Positions 6,725 to 7,231 of a stretch of DNA of 7,231 nt are shown here, piece by piece (position 1 is the first letter of the stretch; every line of letters starts with the position of its first letter). This DNA comes from Deltaproteobacteria bacterium (lineage in GTDB: Bacteria > SAR324 > NAC60-12): positions 2,357 through 9,587 of the forward strand of contig PBZZ01000031.1 of assembly GCA_002730365.1 (NCBI GenBank), in the 5' to 3' direction. Both the position numbers and the translations under genes were made by a program. The notes under the pieces are model-generated. The model did no database searches, was not told where the DNA came from, and saw nothing but the letters and a program-made list of their open reading frames with translations.

Positions 6725-7231
6725 ATGTTCCCCCAGCGCATTACCAAGGAAGAGGTCGGTGAGTTGCCTCTAGTCAGTTATTCTGGAAGAATTGTGGTAG
6801 TTGCAAATCATGAAAGTCTCAAGGTCTGTCTGCCAGCATTACAAGCTGAAAAACTGCTTGGATTTGATACGGAGACCCGGCCCTCTTTTCATAAGGGAGT
6901 GATGTTCCCAATTGCCCTGCTGCAATTGGCGACCCGGGAAACAGTCTACTTAATTCGCCTGAACCAGCTCGGATTTCCCGAAGAACTGCGTGACTTATTG
7001 GCATCACCGGATTCACAGAAAGTCGGAGTAGCCATCCGAGATGATATCAAGGGCCTTCAGCAATTAGGGTCGTTCATGCCGCAAGGCTTCGTTGAACTTA
7101 GCCAACTCGCTCGTCAGTTGGGCATTGTCACCTGTGGACTACGAAATCTTGCTGGAATCTTTCTCAATGTGCGAATCTCAAAAAAAGCCCAACTCAGTAA
7201 TTGGGAGCAGGAAGAACTGACGGAGAGTCAG
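6725..7231 (+). CDS. DEDD-superfamily 3'-5' exonuclease domain protein (WRN/RNase D-like), C-terminus cut by window edge
   Basis: The 169 visible residues stay open to the right edge. The protein begins with MFPQRITKEEVGELPL and then shows exonuclease motif I, GFDTETRPSF (46-55, with D48 and E50 as metal ligands). The second block is KVGVAIRDDIKGL (99-111), where D107 aligns with the motif II aspartate of WRN-type exonucleases. RISKKAQLSNWEQEELTESQ (150-169) is the stretch that normally precedes the motif III Tyr-Asp pair (YAATDA-like), which falls just outside the window. The family is a stand-alone 3'-5' exonuclease fold related to RNase D and the WRN exonuclease domain; whether this one acts on DNA or RNA cannot be told. 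The start has a weak AGGT element 5 nt upstream (6716-6719). It lies 39 nt after recX with no terminator between, so the two are probably co-transcribed. Confidence 0.9.
   Translation, partial: MFPQRITKEEVGELPLVSYSGRIVVVANHESLKVCLPALQAEKLLGFDTETRPSFHKGVMFPIALLQLATRETVYLIRLNQLGFPEELRDLLASPDSQKVGVAIRDDIKGLQQLGSFMPQGFVELSQLARQLGIVTCGLRNLAGIFLNVRISKKAQLSNWEQEELTESQ

Overview
The window is ordinary bacterial chromosome from what looks like a Gram-negative, proteobacteria-like organism. It is gene-dense, with roughly balanced base composition by eye, and shows no mobile element, CRISPR array, RNA gene or phage gene. The best lineage clue is the primary sigma factor, which has region 1.1 and a long (about 220-residue) non-conserved segment between regions 1.2 and 2, as is typical of proteobacterial RpoD. 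I cannot place the organism more finely from sequence alone.

Minus strand, read from right to left, positions 6055 to 1: trmB (tRNA m7G46 methyltransferase), then a 69-bp gap with a strong ribosome binding site and a possible promoter, then a tightly packed run of msrA (methionine sulfoxide reductase A), a Nit1-type nitrilase-superfamily amidase, dnaG (primase), rpoD (primary sigma factor) and the first 110 codons of hemB (porphobilinogen synthase), which runs off the left edge. Junctions in this run are a 4-nt ATGA overlap, 9 nt, 10 nt and 1 nt, so the five genes are very probably one operon. It is a dnaG-rpoD macromolecular-synthesis core without rpsU in view, preceded by two protein/metabolite repair genes and followed by a heme-pathway gene.

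Plus strand, positions 6062 to 7231: a recX-like gene and, 39 nt downstream, a DEDD-family 3'-5' exonuclease-domain gene cut by the right edge. recX and trmB are divergent, with start codons only 6 bp apart.

No stretch over 300 bp lacks a gene; the longest gap is the 69 bp between trmB and msrA. No rho-independent terminator was found. I did not find a new biological system. The points worth a second look are the operon composition, a candidate internal promoter inside dnaG with a perfect TTGACA box, the nearly abutting divergent starts, and the absence of a Shine-Dalgarno sequence before dnaG.
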